Shown: piece after piece, positions 1 through 8,389 of the stretch
Layout: each line of letters starts with the position of its first letter
How positions within the stretch are numbered: position 1 is the stretch's first letter
Source of the DNA: Modestobacter sp. Leaf380
GTDB lineage: Bacteria; Actinomycetota; Actinomycetes; Mycobacteriales; Geodermatophilaceae
Assembly: GCF_001424485.1 (NCBI RefSeq)
Contig: NZ_LMQC01000001.1
Coordinates: 687,755-751,754 of the forward strand
Length of the DNA stretch: 64,000 nucleotides
Reading direction: 5' to 3'
Program-made: the position numbers and the translations under genes
The notes under the pieces: model-generated
What the model was told of the DNA's origin: nothing
What the model saw: only the letters and a program-made list of their open reading frames with translations
The model's database searches: none

Positions 1-557
1 ACGACCGGGCCAGGACCCTGCTGCAGATGCGCCGCCCGCTGGCGACCGTGGACCCCGATCCCCGCCCGGCCCTGCCGGCCGACGTGGTCGTCCGGGCCTT
101 CCGGCCCGGGGTCGACGAGGACGCCTGGCTGCGGGTCAACTCCCGGGCGTTCAGCCACCACCCCGAGCAGGGCGGCTGGACGGCCCAGGACGTCGCGCTG
201 CGGGAGGCCGAGGACTGGTTCGACCCGGCCGGGTTCCTGCTGGCGTGGCGGACGGCGTTCGCCGGCTCCGAGACCCTGCTGGGCTCGCACTGGACGAAGG
301 TGCACCCGGCCGGCGAGGTGGCCGAGGAGGCCGTCGGCGAGGTCTACGTCCTCGGGGTCGACCCCGACGCCCAGGGCATGCGGCTGGGCCGCGCGCTGAC
401 CGACCTCGGGCTGGCGCACCTGCGGGGGCTCGGGCTCACCGACGTGCTGCTCTACGTCGAGGAGGACAACACCGCCGCGGTGTCCCTCTACGAGTCCACC
501 GGCTTCACCCGGTTCGCCGTCGACGTCTCCTGGCGACGGGTCCCCGCCTCCCGCTGA
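1..557 (+). CDS. mshD: Mycothiol synthase, C-terminal GNAT domain (5' end outside window)
   Basis: This is the C-terminal part of a two-domain GNAT acetyltransferase. MshD transfers acetate from acetyl-CoA to the cysteinyl amine of Cys-GlcN-Ins, the last step of mycothiol synthesis in the cytoplasm. The frame is already open at base 3 and reads DRARTLLQMRRPL, so the ATG at 27 is internal. The visible part holds one GNAT domain with the acetyl-CoA loop DPDAQGMRLGRAL and the closing strand ALYESTGF-like segment VSLYESTGF. MshD is normally about 300 residues with two tandem GNAT domains, and only about 185 are visible here. mshD next to pst genes is a familiar actinobacterial arrangement and supports the call. 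An unrelated GNAT enzyme remains possible. Confidence 0.85.
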   Translation, partial: DRARTLLQMRRPLATVDPDPRPALPADVVVRAFRPGVDEDAWLRVNSRAFSHHPEQGGWTAQDVALREAEDWFDPAGFLLAWRTAFAGSETLLGSHWTKVHPAGEVAEEAVGEVYVLGVDPDAQGMRLGRALTDLGLAHLRGLGLTDVLLYVEEDNTAAVSLYESTGFTRFAVDVSWRRVPASR

Positions 558-630
558 GCGGTGCTCCCGCACGACCCCCGGGGCCCTCTCCAGGGTGACC
601 AGGCGCACGCTCGGTGACCGCCGCGCCGTC

Positions 631-729
631 GTTCACCTGACGGACGTGATGCGTCCCTCACCCCGTCGACGAAGCTCCGGGGCGCGTTCACCTCCCGTTC
701 ACCGATGCACCCGGATCCGTCCACCTCGC
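631..729 (+). promoter_or_regulatory. PHO box (PhoP-binding direct repeats) upstream of pstS
   Basis: Copies of the heptamer GTTCACC lie at 631, 686 and 697, with GTCCACC at 719. Spacings are 55, 11 and 22 bases, so all four fall on one 11-base register. Two adjacent 11-base units of the form GTTCACC-N4 are the known core of an actinobacterial PHO box bound by the phosphate response regulator PhoP. The position just before pstS fits induction under phosphate starvation. The unit at 708 is degenerate. Confidence 0.85.
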
Positions 730-806
730 CTCCTTAGCGTCCTCGTCTGTTGGAACCCCACCGCCCGGCACCGACGTCCGGGCACCCACAGTCGAAAGGC
801 ACTGAG

Positions 807-1925
807 TTGAAGCTCAGCACCAAGACGCGCGCCGTGACCCTGTCTGCGGCGTTCGCCAGCACCCTCGCGCTCGCTGCCTGCGGCGCCTCCAACGAGGGCG
901 GCGGCTCGACCGACGCCGCCGGTGGCAGCAGCAGCGAGGAGCAGCTGAGCGGCACCCTGGTCGGTGCCGGCGCCTCCAGCCAGCAGGCCGCCATCCAGGG
1001 CTGGACCGCGGGGTACTCCTCGCTGCAGCCGGACGTGACCGTCAACTACGACCCGGTCGGCTCCGGCGGTGGCCGTGAGCAGTTCCTCGCCGGTGGCACC
1101 GACTTCGCCGGCTCCGACGCCCCCCTCGACGACGAGGAGCTCGCCACCGCCGAGGAGCGTTGTGGCACCGACGGCGTCTTCGAGCTGCCGAACTACATCT
1201 CGGCCATCGCCGTGGTCTACAACCTGCCCGGCGTGGACGACCTGAACCTGTCCCCCGACACCCTGGCGGGCATCTTCACCGGCGCCATCACGACGTGGAA
1301 CGACCCGGCCATCGCCGGGGACAACCCCGACGCGCAGCTGCCCTCGACGTCGATCACCCCCGTCCACCGGGCCGACGACTCGGGCACCACGAACAACTTC
1401 ACCGACTACCTCTCCCAGGCCGCGCCGTCGGTGTGGACCGAGGAGCCGGACGGCGAGTGGCCGCTGGAGGGTGGCGAGGCCGCCAACCAGACCTCGGGCA
1501 TGGTCTCCGCCGTCACCGCCGGTGAGGGTGCGATCGGCTACGCCGACGAGTCCCAGGCCGGCGACCTCGGTGTCGCCAACATCGGTGTCGGCAGCGAGTT
1601 CGTCGCTCCCTCCCCCGAGGCCGCCGCGGCGGTCGTCGAGGGCTCGGAGCTGGTCTCCGGGCGCGGCGAGTTCGACTTCGCCTACGAGATCAACCGCACC
1701 ACGACCGCCGCTGACGAGTACCCGATCGTCCTGGTCAGCTACCACGTGGGCTGCATCTCCTACGAGGACGCCACCCAGGCCGACCTCGTGAAGTCCTTCA
1801 TGGGCTACGTCATCAGCGAGGACGGCCAGCAGGCCGCGGCCGACGCCGCGGGCAGCGCGCCGATCTCGGACACGCTGCGCGAGCAGGCGCAGACCGCGGT
1901 CGACGCCATCACCTCCGGCAGCTGA
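807..1925 (+). CDS. pstS: Phosphate ABC transporter, phosphate-binding lipoprotein PstS
   Basis: PstS is the high-affinity phosphate-binding protein anchored outside the membrane, which hands phosphate to PstCA. I chose the TTG at 807 because GAAAGG lies 7 bases upstream and the protein then starts MKLSTKTRAV with a signal peptide directly behind. The lipobox LAAC places the lipidated Cys at residue 25. Motifs expected for the fold are seen, including GAGASSQQA, FAGSDAPL and the phosphate-binding DDSGTTNNFTDYL. At 372 residues the length is usual. It is first in pstSCAB, under the PHO box, and is followed by a strong hairpin that would favour more PstS than permease. An in-frame start at 750 would put extra residues before the signal peptide and is unlikely. 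Confidence 0.95.
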   Translation: MKLSTKTRAVTLSAAFASTLALAACGASNEGGGSTDAAGGSSSEEQLSGTLVGAGASSQQAAIQGWTAGYSSLQPDVTVNYDPVGSGGGREQFLAGGTDFAGSDAPLDDEELATAEERCGTDGVFELPNYISAIAVVYNLPGVDDLNLSPDTLAGIFTGAITTWNDPAIAGDNPDAQLPSTSITPVHRADDSGTTNNFTDYLSQAAPSVWTEEPDGEWPLEGGEAANQTSGMVSAVTAGEGAIGYADESQAGDLGVANIGVGSEFVAPSPEAAAAVVEGSELVSGRGEFDFAYEINRTTTAADEYPIVLVSYHVGCISYEDATQADLVKSFMGYVISEDGQQAAADAAGSAPISDTLREQAQTAVDAITSGS

Positions 1926-1940
1926 CCCACCCCGCTCCAC

Positions 1941-1974
1941 CCGGCCCGGGGGTCCACACGGACCCCCGGGCCGG
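1941..1974 (+). terminator. Perfect 15-bp hairpin between pstS and pstC
   Basis: The arms 1941-1955 and 1960-1974 are perfectly complementary around the loop ACAC. No T-run follows. Within a co-directional pst operon this is best read as a partial terminator or an mRNA-stabilising hairpin. Either would give high pstS and lower pstCAB levels. Confidence 0.75.
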
Positions 1975-2028
1975 CGCACGACCCCCACCCGATCCCCTGA
2001 GATCACGGCCTCGAGCCGAACGGAGCAC

Positions 2029-2976
2029 GTGGTGACAGCCACCGACGCACCCCCGACCCGCCCCCGCCCGCGGCAGCAGCCCGGCGACCGGGTCTTCGCC
2101 GGCAGCGCCAAGGGCGCCGGCATCCTGATCCTGGTCATCCTGGCCGGCGTCGCGATCTTCCTCATCACCGAGGCGTTCCCGGCGTTCACCGCCGACAGCG
2201 CCGACCTCCCCGGCGGCGAGGGGCTCTTCTCCTACGTCGCCCCGCTGGTCTTCGGCACGCTCATCGCCGCGGTCCTGGCGCTCATCGTCGCCACCCCGCT
2301 GGCCGTCGGCATCGCGCTGTTCATCACCTACTACGCGCCCCGGCGGATCGCCGCGGCCCTGGGCTACGTGGTGGACCTGCTGGCCGCGATCCCCAGCGTC
2401 GTCTACGGCTTCTGGGGCATCTTCGCCCTGGCGCCGGCGATGGTGCCCTTCTACGGGTGGGCCGAGGACAACCTGGGCTTCCTGCCCTTCTTCGCCGGCC
2501 CCGCCTCGGCCACCGGCCGCACGATGCTCACCGCCGGGCTGGTCCTCGCGGTGATGATCCTGCCGATCATCTCGGCCATCTCGCGCGAGGTCTTCAGCCA
2601 GGCCCCGGCCCTGCACCGCGAGGCCGCACTGGCCCTGGGTGCCACCCGCTGGGAGATGATCAAGATGGCGGTGCTGCCCTACGGCAAGTCCGGCGTCATC
2701 GGTGGCGCGATGCTCGGTCTGGGCCGGGCGCTGGGCGAGACGCTGGCGATCGCGCTGGTGCTCTCGGTCTCCGGCGGCATCACGTTCAACCTGATCTCCT
2801 CGTCGAACCCCTCGACGATCGCGGCGAACATCGCCCTCCAGTTCCCCGAGTCCACCGGGCTCGCGGTCAGCACGCTCATCGCCAGCGGCCTGGTCCTCTT
2901 CGTGATCACGCTGCTGGTCAACATGCTGGCCCGCTACGTCGTCAACCGCCGGGCCGACTTCTCCGGAGCGAACTGA
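2029..2976 (+). CDS. pstC: Phosphate ABC transporter permease PstC
   Basis: PstC is one of two membrane subunits of the PstSCAB phosphate importer. The protein has about 315 residues with an N-terminal cytoplasmic tail and six hydrophobic segments. The EAA-type cytoplasmic loop reads REAALALGATRWEMI near residues 201-215, the contact point for the ATPase. Two adjacent GTG codons (2029 and 2032) can start it. GGAG at 2022-2025 spaces better with 2032, so the true protein may be one residue shorter. It follows pstS after the hairpin, and its stop overlaps the pstA start by one base. Confidence 0.95.
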   Translation: MVTATDAPPTRPRPRQQPGDRVFAGSAKGAGILILVILAGVAIFLITEAFPAFTADSADLPGGEGLFSYVAPLVFGTLIAAVLALIVATPLAVGIALFITYYAPRRIAAALGYVVDLLAAIPSVVYGFWGIFALAPAMVPFYGWAEDNLGFLPFFAGPASATGRTMLTAGLVLAVMILPIISAISREVFSQAPALHREAALALGATRWEMIKMAVLPYGKSGVIGGAMLGLGRALGETLAIALVLSVSGGITFNLISSSNPSTIAANIALQFPESTGLAVSTLIASGLVLFVITLLVNMLARYVVNRRADFSGAN

Positions 2977-4058
2977 TGTCCACGTCCACCCCGCCGCGTC
3001 CCGACATCGCGCCCCCTCCGCTGGAGGAGGCCGTCCGCAGTCACAAACAGCTCCCCCGCTTCGGCGGCTCCGGCCTGTTCGCCGGCGGCGTCGTCCTCGG
3101 TGGCCTGCTGTCGGCACTGACCGGCTTCAGCTGGGCCCTGCTCGTCGTCTACGGCGTCGTGCTGGGCACGCTGGCGGTCTACGTCGGCTCCCGCGCCGTC
3201 GAGGGCAAGCGCAAGGCCACCGACCGGCTGGTGACCTGCCTCGTCGTCTCCGCGTTCGGCATCGCGATGGTGCCGCTGGTCTCGCTGGCCTACACGGTCA
3301 TCAGCCGCGGCGCCGCCCGCTTCGACGCCACGTTCTTCAGCAACTCGATGGTGGGCGTCGTCGGCGAGGGCGGTGGCGCCTACCACGCCATCATGGGCAC
3401 GGTGATCATCACCGCCCTGGCGGCGGTGATCTCGGTGCCGATCGGCCTGCTGACCGCCATCTACCTCGTCGAGTACGGCACCGGCCGGCTGAAGAAGGCC
3501 ATCACCTTCCTCGTCGACGTGATGACCGGCATCCCCTCGATCGTGGCCGGTCTGTTCGCCTACGCCCTCTTCGCGCTCTTCTTCGGCCCCGGCGTCCGCC
3601 TGGGCGTCGGCGGCGCCGTCGCGCTCTCGGTGCTGATGATCCCGGTCGTCGTCCGGTCCTCCGAGGAGGTCCTCAAGCTCGTCCCCAACGAGCTGCGGGA
3701 GGCCGCCTACGCCCTGGGCGTGCCCAAGTGGCGCACGATCCTCAAGGTCGTCGTCCCGACCGCCATCGCCGGCCTGGGCACCTCGGTCACCCTGGCCGTC
3801 GCCCGCGTCATCGGGGAGACCGCGCCGCTGCTGGTCATCGTCGGCATCACCGCCGCGACCAACTTCGACCCGTTCGACGGACGGATGGCGACGCTGCCCG
3901 TCTACGCGTACTACCAGCTGACCCAGCCGGGGGTCCCGCCGCAGTTCGGGATCGACAGGGCCTGGACAGCAGCGCTCGTCCTGATCATCCTCGTCATGGC
4001 CCTCAACGTCGTGGCGCGCCTGATCAGTCGTTTCTTCGCCCCCAAGACCAGTCGCTGA
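2976..4058 (+). CDS. pstA: Phosphate ABC transporter permease PstA
   Basis: PstA is the second membrane subunit of the phosphate importer and pairs with PstC. The start is the ATG at 2976, which shares one base with the pstC stop (TGATG) and has CCGGAG upstream. The 360-residue protein begins with about 30 polar residues, then hydrophobic segments, two of them (about residues 30-70) before the usual permease core. The ATPase-contact loop reads [15 protein letters not shown]. The reading frame stays open far upstream inside pstC, but that part is not PstA-like. Coupling to pstC by overlap implies translational linkage. Confidence 0.95.
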   Translation: MSTSTPPRPDIAPPPLEEAVRSHKQLPRFGGSGLFAGGVVLGGLLSALTGFSWALLVVYGVVLGTLAVYVGSRAVEGKRKATDRLVTCLVVSAFGIAMVPLVSLAYTVISRGAARFDATFFSNSMVGVVGEGGGAYHAIMGTVIITALAAVISVPIGLLTAIYLVEYGTGRLKKAITFLVDVMTGIPSIVAGLFAYALFALFFGPGVRLGVGGAVALSVLMIPVVVRSSEEVLKLVPNELREAAYALGVPKWRTILKVVVPTAIAGLGTSVTLAVARVIGETAPLLVIVGITAATNFDPFDGRMATLPVYAYYQLTQPGVPPQFGIDRAWTAALVLIILVMALNVVARLISRFFAPKTSR

Positions 4059-4086
4059 CCGAAGAACCAGGAAAGAGAGACCACTC

Positions 4087-4866
4087 ATGGCCAAGCGCAT
4101 CGACGTGTCGGACCTGGACATCTTCTACGGCGCCTTCAAGGCCGTGGAGGGCGTCAACGTCTCGATCGAGCCGCGCAGCGTCACCGCGCTGATCGGCCCC
4201 TCCGGCTGCGGGAAGTCCACCTTCCTGCGCTCGCTGAACCGCATGCACGAGGTGATCCCCGGCGCCCGCGTCGAGGGCAAGGTCGTCATCGACGGCCAGG
4301 ACCTCTACGGCTCCGACGTCGACCCGGTCGACGTCCGCCGCCAGATCGGCATGGTCTTCCAGCGCCCGAACCCGTTCCCGACGATGTCGATCTACGACAA
4401 CGTGGTGGCCGGCGTCCGGCTCAACGCCAAGAAGATGAAGAAGTCCGACCTCGACGACCTGGTCGAGAGCTCCCTGCAGGGCGCCAACCTGTGGAACGAG
4501 GTCAAGGACCGGCTCTCCCGTCCGGGCTCGGGCCTGTCCGGTGGCCAGCAGCAGCGGCTGTGCATCGCCCGGGCGATCGCCGTCCAGCCCGAGGTCCTGC
4601 TCATGGACGAGCCCTGCTCGGCCCTGGACCCGATCTCGACGCTGGCCATCGAGGACCTGATGACGGAGCTGAAGGACCGCTTCACCATCGTCATCGTCAC
4701 GCACAACATGCAGCAGGCCGCCCGCGTCAGCGAGCAGACCGGCTTCTTCAACCTCAACGGTGTGGGCCAGCCCGGCCGGCTCATCGAGTTCAACCCCACC
4801 GAGAAGATCTTCAGCAACCCCGACCAGAAGGCGACCGAGGACTACATCTCCGGCCGCTTCGGGTGA
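4087..4866 (+). CDS. pstB: Phosphate ABC transporter ATP-binding protein PstB
   Basis: PstB hydrolyses ATP in the cytoplasm to drive phosphate import through PstCA. In 259 residues it shows Walker A (GPSGCGKS, about residues 37-44), the Q-loop region with VFQRPNPFP typical of PstB, the signature LSGGQQQRL, Walker [14 protein letters not shown] and the H-loop [18 protein letters not shown] stands just before the ATG. It is the last gene of pstSCAB and is closed by a strong palindrome. No phoU follows, so the Pho modulator must be encoded elsewhere. Confidence 0.97.
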   Translation: MAKRIDVSDLDIFYGAFKAVEGVNVSIEPRSVTALIGPSGCGKSTFLRSLNRMHEVIPGARVEGKVVIDGQDLYGSDVDPVDVRRQIGMVFQRPNPFPTMSIYDNVVAGVRLNAKKMKKSDLDDLVESSLQGANLWNEVKDRLSRPGSGLSGGQQQRLCIARAIAVQPEVLLMDEPCSALDPISTLAIEDLMTELKDRFTIVIVTHNMQQAARVSEQTGFFNLNGVGQPGRLIEFNPTEKIFSNPDQKATEDYISGRFG

Positions 4867-4885
4867 CCTGACCCCACCGCACCGC

Positions 4886-4922
4886 AGAGGGCCCCGCCGA
4901 CCACTGGTCGGCGGGGCCCTCT
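4886..4922. terminator. Bidirectional terminator between pstB and the LCP gene
   Basis: This is a perfect palindrome with 18-base arms (4886-4903 and 4905-4922) around a single central base. It lies between convergent genes, 20 bases after the pstB stop. It could serve both strands. Confidence 0.85.
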
Positions 4923-4923
4923 C

Positions 4924-4970
4924 GCGTCCGGGCTGCTCGCCGCTGTCCCGGCGTCCGGGCTGCTCGCCGC
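4924..4970. repeat. Two exact 20-bp direct copies, 27-bp period
   Basis: GCGTCCGGGCTGCTCGCCGC occurs at 4924-4943 and again at 4951-4970. The copies sit in the short space after the pstB terminator and before the 3' end of the LCP gene. They look like a local slippage duplication, with no evident function. Confidence 0.8.
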
Positions 4971-4980
4971 GGTGCCGCCC

Positions 4981-6852
4981 TCAGCTGCAGGCGGCGGGAG
5001 CAGCCGCGACCGTGCCGGCCGCTGCGGCAGCGGCGGGGTCGGCAGCCGGGTCGACGGCCGGCGCGGCCGGCTCGGGCAGCCGGCTGTCCTTGATGACGGC
5101 GTCGAACACCAGCCGCGCGGCGTCGCCGTCGAGCAGGACGTGCGCGGTGTCGCTGCCGACCGGCACGTAGCCGAGCTCGGTGACGGGCACCCCGGTGCGT
5201 GCGACGGCGTCGGCGGGCAGGTCGCCCAGCGTGGTGGCCAGCGCCCGGACGTCGGCCAGGGAGGTGTCCTCGTCCAGGGTGAACGCGTCCGCGGCGCGGG
5301 TGAGGAACGTGGTGGAGGCGACCGGGTCCACCAGGTGGCCCACCGACAGCGCCGACCGCAACGTGGAGGTCAGCACCAGCTGCTCCCGCTCGGCGACCGC
5401 GACGCCGGTGAGGTCGGGACCGGCCGTGCCGGCGGTCAGCAGGCCCGTGACGTCGTCCCCGCTGAGGTCGCTGGTGCCGGCGTCCAGGGCGAGACCGGAG
5501 ACGGTCGCGTCCAGCGGGGCCGCCAGGCACACCTCGACGCCGCCCAGCGCGTCGACCATGCCGGGCAGCCCGGCCAGGTCCACGCCGAGGTAGTGGTCGA
5601 CCCGCAGGCCCGAGAGCTGCTGCACCGCCCGCACCAGGCAGGAGGGGCCGCCCCGGAGCAACGCGTCGGCCAGGGACCCGGTGGTGGGGTCGCGGACCTC
5701 GCCGTCGCTGCCCCGGCACTCCGGGGTGTCCACCAGTGCGGTCGGCGGCATGCTGACCAGCACCGCCCGCTCGCGGTCGGCGGACACGTGCACCAGCAGC
5801 GGGCTGACCGAGGCCGGGCCGGACGCGCCGGGCACGCCGGTGCCGACCACGAGGTAGGTCTCGGTGCCCTCCTGCAGCTGCGGGGCGAGCACCTCCGGGG
5901 CGTCCGGGGTCAGTGCCGCGACCCGCTGGACGGAGCGGTCGACGGCGAAGTAGAGGCCCACGTAGTAGCCACCGACCAGGGCGACCAGCACGGTGAGGAC
6001 CACGACGACCCGACCGAGACCGCGCCGCAGCGGGCTCATCGCGGCCCGGCGCTCGGCCCTCGTGGGCGGTGGCGGCTCGGCGGCCGGGGCGTCCCGCCCG
6101 GGGATGGGGGGCAGAGGCGCCGGCGTCCTGGGTGCGCGGCCGGGCAGCGGCGGGACGGGCGTCGAGTGCCGGACGCCGTCGGCGCCGGGCAGTGGGGGGA
6201 CCGACGCGGACGGGCGGGCGCCGTTCGCGCCGGGCAGCCGCGGGACGGGCGCCGAGTGCCGGACGCCGGGGGCGGCGGGCGGCACCGGTGGGGCGCTGGG
6301 GCCGTCGGTCTGCTGTGCCGGCATCTCCGTGGTGCCCGGCGCGACCGGCCGGGCCGTCTGAGGGGCAAGTGGGGCTTGCGAGGCCGGGGGTGCCAGCAGC
6401 CGGGACACGTCCGGGCGCGGCGGGGCGGGCGGCGCCACGTCGGGCCGGCGCCCGGGAGGACGGGCGGAGTCGGGGCGGGCGGGCTCGAGGCGGGACGGCT
6501 CGGGGCGCGGGGGTGCCTCGCCCCCTGCGGGCTCGGCGTCCTCGGTGCGGCGCCGTCGCCCCGAGCGGGGTGCGGGGCCTGCTTCGGCCGGGGCCCGGCC
6601 GGCGGCGTCGCCGTCCGCGCGGGAGCGGGCGAGCAGGGCCTCGACGGTCAGCGCTGCGTCGGCACCGGCCCGGGAGCGACGTCCACGCCGGGTCGCGTCC
6701 GGGGACGACGGTCCCCGACCGTCGTCCGGTCCGTCCCGCCTCGGCTGGTCCGCCACCGGTGTCGACACCCCATCGTCGTGTTCCGCGGCGCCGTCGACAG
6801 CGGCCGCTCGTCCCCCGCCCGCCGACCGGGCCCGGTCGGCAGACTCGGTCAC
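4981..6852 (-). CDS. LytR-CpsA-Psr (LCP) family protein, atypical, with long disordered N-terminus
   Basis: LCP proteins attach secondary polymers such as arabinogalactan or teichoic acids to peptidoglycan on the outer face of the membrane. Of 623 residues the first 275 or so are rich in Pro, Arg, Ala and Gly with no folded look, and include three 15-residue repeats. One membrane segment follows at about 281-302, then an extracellular LCP-like domain with LSGLRVDHYLGVDLAGL and VDALGGVEVCL. The family's phosphate-binding SIPRD-type motif reads VSMPPTALVD here, so the key Arg and Asp are missing by eye. It may therefore be a non-catalytic member. It is convergent with pstB and divergent from the repeat protein. 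The family call is good and an enzymatic role uncertain. Confidence 0.75.
   Translation of the reverse strand: MTESADRARSAGGGRAAAVDGAAEHDDGVSTPVADQPRRDGPDDGRGPSSPDATRRGRRSRAGADAALTVEALLARSRADGDAAGRAPAEAGPAPRSGRRRRTEDAEPAGGEAPPRPEPSRLEPARPDSARPPGRRPDVAPPAPPRPDVSRLLAPPASQAPLAPQTARPVAPGTTEMPAQQTDGPSAPPVPPAAPGVRHSAPVPRLPGANGARPSASVPPLPGADGVRHSTPVPPLPGRAPRTPAPLPPIPGRDAPAAEPPPPTRAERRAAMSPLRRGLGRVVVVLTVLVALVGGYYVGLYFAVDRSVQRVAALTPDAPEVLAPQLQEGTETYLVVGTGVPGASGPASVSPLLVHVSADRERAVLVSMPPTALVDTPECRGSDGEVRDPTTGSLADALLRGGPSCLVRAVQQLSGLRVDHYLGVDLAGLPGMVDALGGVEVCLAAPLDATVSGLALDAGTSDLSGDDVTGLLTAGTAGPDLTGVAVAEREQLVLTSTLRSALSVGHLVDPVASTTFLTRAADAFTLDEDTSLADVRALATTLGDLPADAVARTGVPVTELGYVPVGSDTAHVLLDGDAARLVFDAVIKDSRLPEPAAPAVDPAADPAAAAAAGTVAAAPAACS
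6141..6275 (-). repeat. Three tandem 45-bp units in the LCP N-terminal tail
   Basis: Units begin at 6141, 6186 and 6231, each opening CGGGCAG on the + strand. They encode a 15-residue Pro-rich motif of the type GVRHSxPVPxLPGAx in the cytoplasmic tail. The period is exact while the bases have drifted. Confidence 0.75.
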
Positions 6853-6945
6853 GATACGGCCACGGAGAGCACCCGCCGGTCCCCCACGCCGGTCGACGAG
6901 TCGACACGTCGCGGTGCGCCACCGGCGTGCGTACCGTCCTCAGGC

Positions 6946-7746
6946 GTGAAGCTGCCGCTGCTCCCCGGCCCGAGCGACCTGGTCAACGCCGCGGAGGGCC
7001 TGCGCGACCTGGTCACCCAGTCACTGGCCCTGGTGCCCCGCGTGGTGACCGCGGTCGGGCAGGCCGAACTGCTGTTGGACCGGGTGTCGGTGCTGCTGGC
7101 CCGGGTGGAGGCGGTCGTCGACCGCGCCGAGGACGCCGTCGGTGGTGTCGCCGAGGTCAAGGACCGGGCCGACGCCGCCATCACCGGGGTGCAGGAGACC
7201 AAGGCCCGCGCCGACGCCGCCATCGCCGGGGTCCAGTCGACCAAGGACGCCGCCGACGCCGCCATCGCGGGCGTGCGGGGCACCCAACAGGCCGCCGACG
7301 AGGCGATCGCCGGCGTGGCGGCCACCCGGGCGGGGGCCGACGCCGCCATCGCCGGCGTCGACGGCACCCGGGCCGCGGCCGACCAGCTGCTGGACCGAGC
7401 CTCGGGCCTGCTGGACACGGCCTCTCCGCTGGTGCACGAGTACCAGCCGGTGCTGGAGAAGCTGGCACCGCTGCTCAAGCGCTTCGCCGACGACCTGGAC
7501 CCGGCCGAGGTGGAGGCGCTGGTGACCCTGGTCGACCGGCTGCCCACCCTGGTCGTGCACCTGGACGAGGACGTGCTCCCGGTGCTGGCCTCCTTGGACC
7601 AGGTCGCCCCCGACGTGCACGCGCTGCTGGACACCGTCCAGGACCTGCGCGAGCTGGCCAAGGGCTTCCCGGGCTCCAAGCTGTTCCGCCGCCGCGGGGC
7701 GGAGGAGATCGCCGAGGAGCAGGCCGAGGAGCGCGGCCGCCGCTAG
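6946..7746 (+). CDS. Helical repeat protein with six 14-residue units, function unknown
   Basis: This 266-residue protein has no signal peptide and no membrane segment. I chose the GTG at 6946 (protein start MKLPLLPGPSDLV). The frame is open far upstream, but that part is antisense to the LCP gene and reads as low-complexity. Residues 67-150 are six tandem units of 14 residues with consensus GVxxTxAxADAAIA, which fit amphipathic or coiled-coil helices. The flanks are also helical and Leu-rich, and the tail is highly charged (EEIAEEQAEERGRR). Long helical proteins of this apolipoprotein-like look are common in actinobacteria and mostly uncharacterised. It is divergent from the LCP gene (93 bases apart), so a role near the membrane or wall is only a guess. 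Confidence 0.8.
   Translation: MKLPLLPGPSDLVNAAEGLRDLVTQSLALVPRVVTAVGQAELLLDRVSVLLARVEAVVDRAEDAVGGVAEVKDRADAAITGVQETKARADAAIAGVQSTKDAADAAIAGVRGTQQAADEAIAGVAATRAGADAAIAGVDGTRAAADQLLDRASGLLDTASPLVHEYQPVLEKLAPLLKRFADDLDPAEVEALVTLVDRLPTLVVHLDEDVLPVLASLDQVAPDVHALLDTVQDLRELAKGFPGSKLFRRRGAEEIAEEQAEERGRR
7144..7395 (+). repeat. Six tandem 42-bp (14-residue) coding repeats
   Basis: The units code for residues 67-80, 81-94, 95-108, 109-122, 123-136 and 137-150 of the helical protein. ADAAI is kept in units 1, 2, 3 and 5, ADEAI in unit 4, and the last unit degenerates to ADQLL. Two heptads per unit fit a coiled coil. Confidence 0.85.
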
Positions 7747-8165
7747 TCGGTCGACCCCGCGGGGGGCGGCGCCTCGGTCTCGTGGCCCAGCGCGCGGACC
7801 ACCTCGCCGATCCGGGTGAAGGTCTCCCCCGCCGGCAGCTTCGCCAGCTCGTCGGCGACGGCGTCGGGGGCCCGGTGGTCGCGGGCCGCCTCGACCAGCT
7901 CGCCGCCGGTGGCCGGGAAGTCCGCCCGGTCCAGCCAGCGGGCCAGCTCGGCCCGCAGCTGCACCGTGTCGGCGTCCACGCCCTCGGGCGTGCCACCGGT
8001 CAGCGTGCCGCCGGCGGAGCGGTCCACGGCCGGCTCGTCCTCACCGGCCGGCTCCGGGTCCAGGAACTCGTCGGCGTGGGTGGCCCGGCCCGCCCGGACC
8101 ATGCCCTCGACCTCCCCGGCCATCTCGTCGTCCCGCATCGCGCTGTGCTTGGTGTTCCGCTCCAC
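7743..8165 (-). CDS. DUF2795 domain protein
   Basis: A 140-residue soluble protein of unknown function. I place the start at the GTG at 8165, which has GGGAGG 7 bases upstream and gives MERNTKHSAMRDDEMAGEVEG, the usual opening of actinobacterial DUF2795 proteins. A GTG at 8186 is in frame but overlaps the previous gene. The last 75 residues hold the DUF2795-like part (ELARWLDRADFPATGGELVEAA, with LPAGETFTRIGEVVRALG). It follows the DUF2945 gene by 17 bases, so the two are probably one transcript. It converges with the helical-repeat gene and overlaps its end by 4 bases. DUF2795 proteins are often seen beside stress genes, but no activity is established. Confidence 0.75.
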   Translation of the reverse strand: MERNTKHSAMRDDEMAGEVEGMVRAGRATHADEFLDPEPAGEDEPAVDRSAGGTLTGGTPEGVDADTVQLRAELARWLDRADFPATGGELVEAARDHRAPDAVADELAKLPAGETFTRIGEVVRALGHETEAPPPAGSTD

Positions 8166-8182
8166 GTCGCTGCCTCCCGCCG

Positions 8183-8389
8183 TCACTGCTTGTCCAGGGC
8201 GTCCGGCTTGTGCACGGCCTTCTTGCCCGACTTGTCGCTCTCCACCTCGTACTGGGGCTCGTCCGGGCTGGCCTTGACCTTGCGGCCGCCGGCCTCGGTC
8301 TCCGAGGTGATCTTCTTCGTGACCTCGCCCTCGGTCGTGGTGCCGTGGGTCTTCCAGGTGACGTCGTCACCCTTCTTCAGCTCGCTCAC
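8183..8389 (-). CDS. DUF2945 / HVA1-TUDOR small protein
   Basis: A 68-residue basic protein whose start (GTG at 8389) is fixed by GGAGG six bases upstream. The sequence VSELKKGDDVTWKTHG, then GEVTKKIT and the end KPDALDKQ, matches the small DUF2945 family named for a hypervirulence-associated TUDOR fold. No enzymatic activity is known. It is first of a two-gene unit with the DUF2795 protein. The longer open frame upstream to 8515 lacks coding character. Confidence 0.8.
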   Translation of the reverse strand: MSELKKGDDVTWKTHGTTTEGEVTKKITSETEAGGRKVKASPDEPQYEVESDKSGKKAVHKPDALDKQ

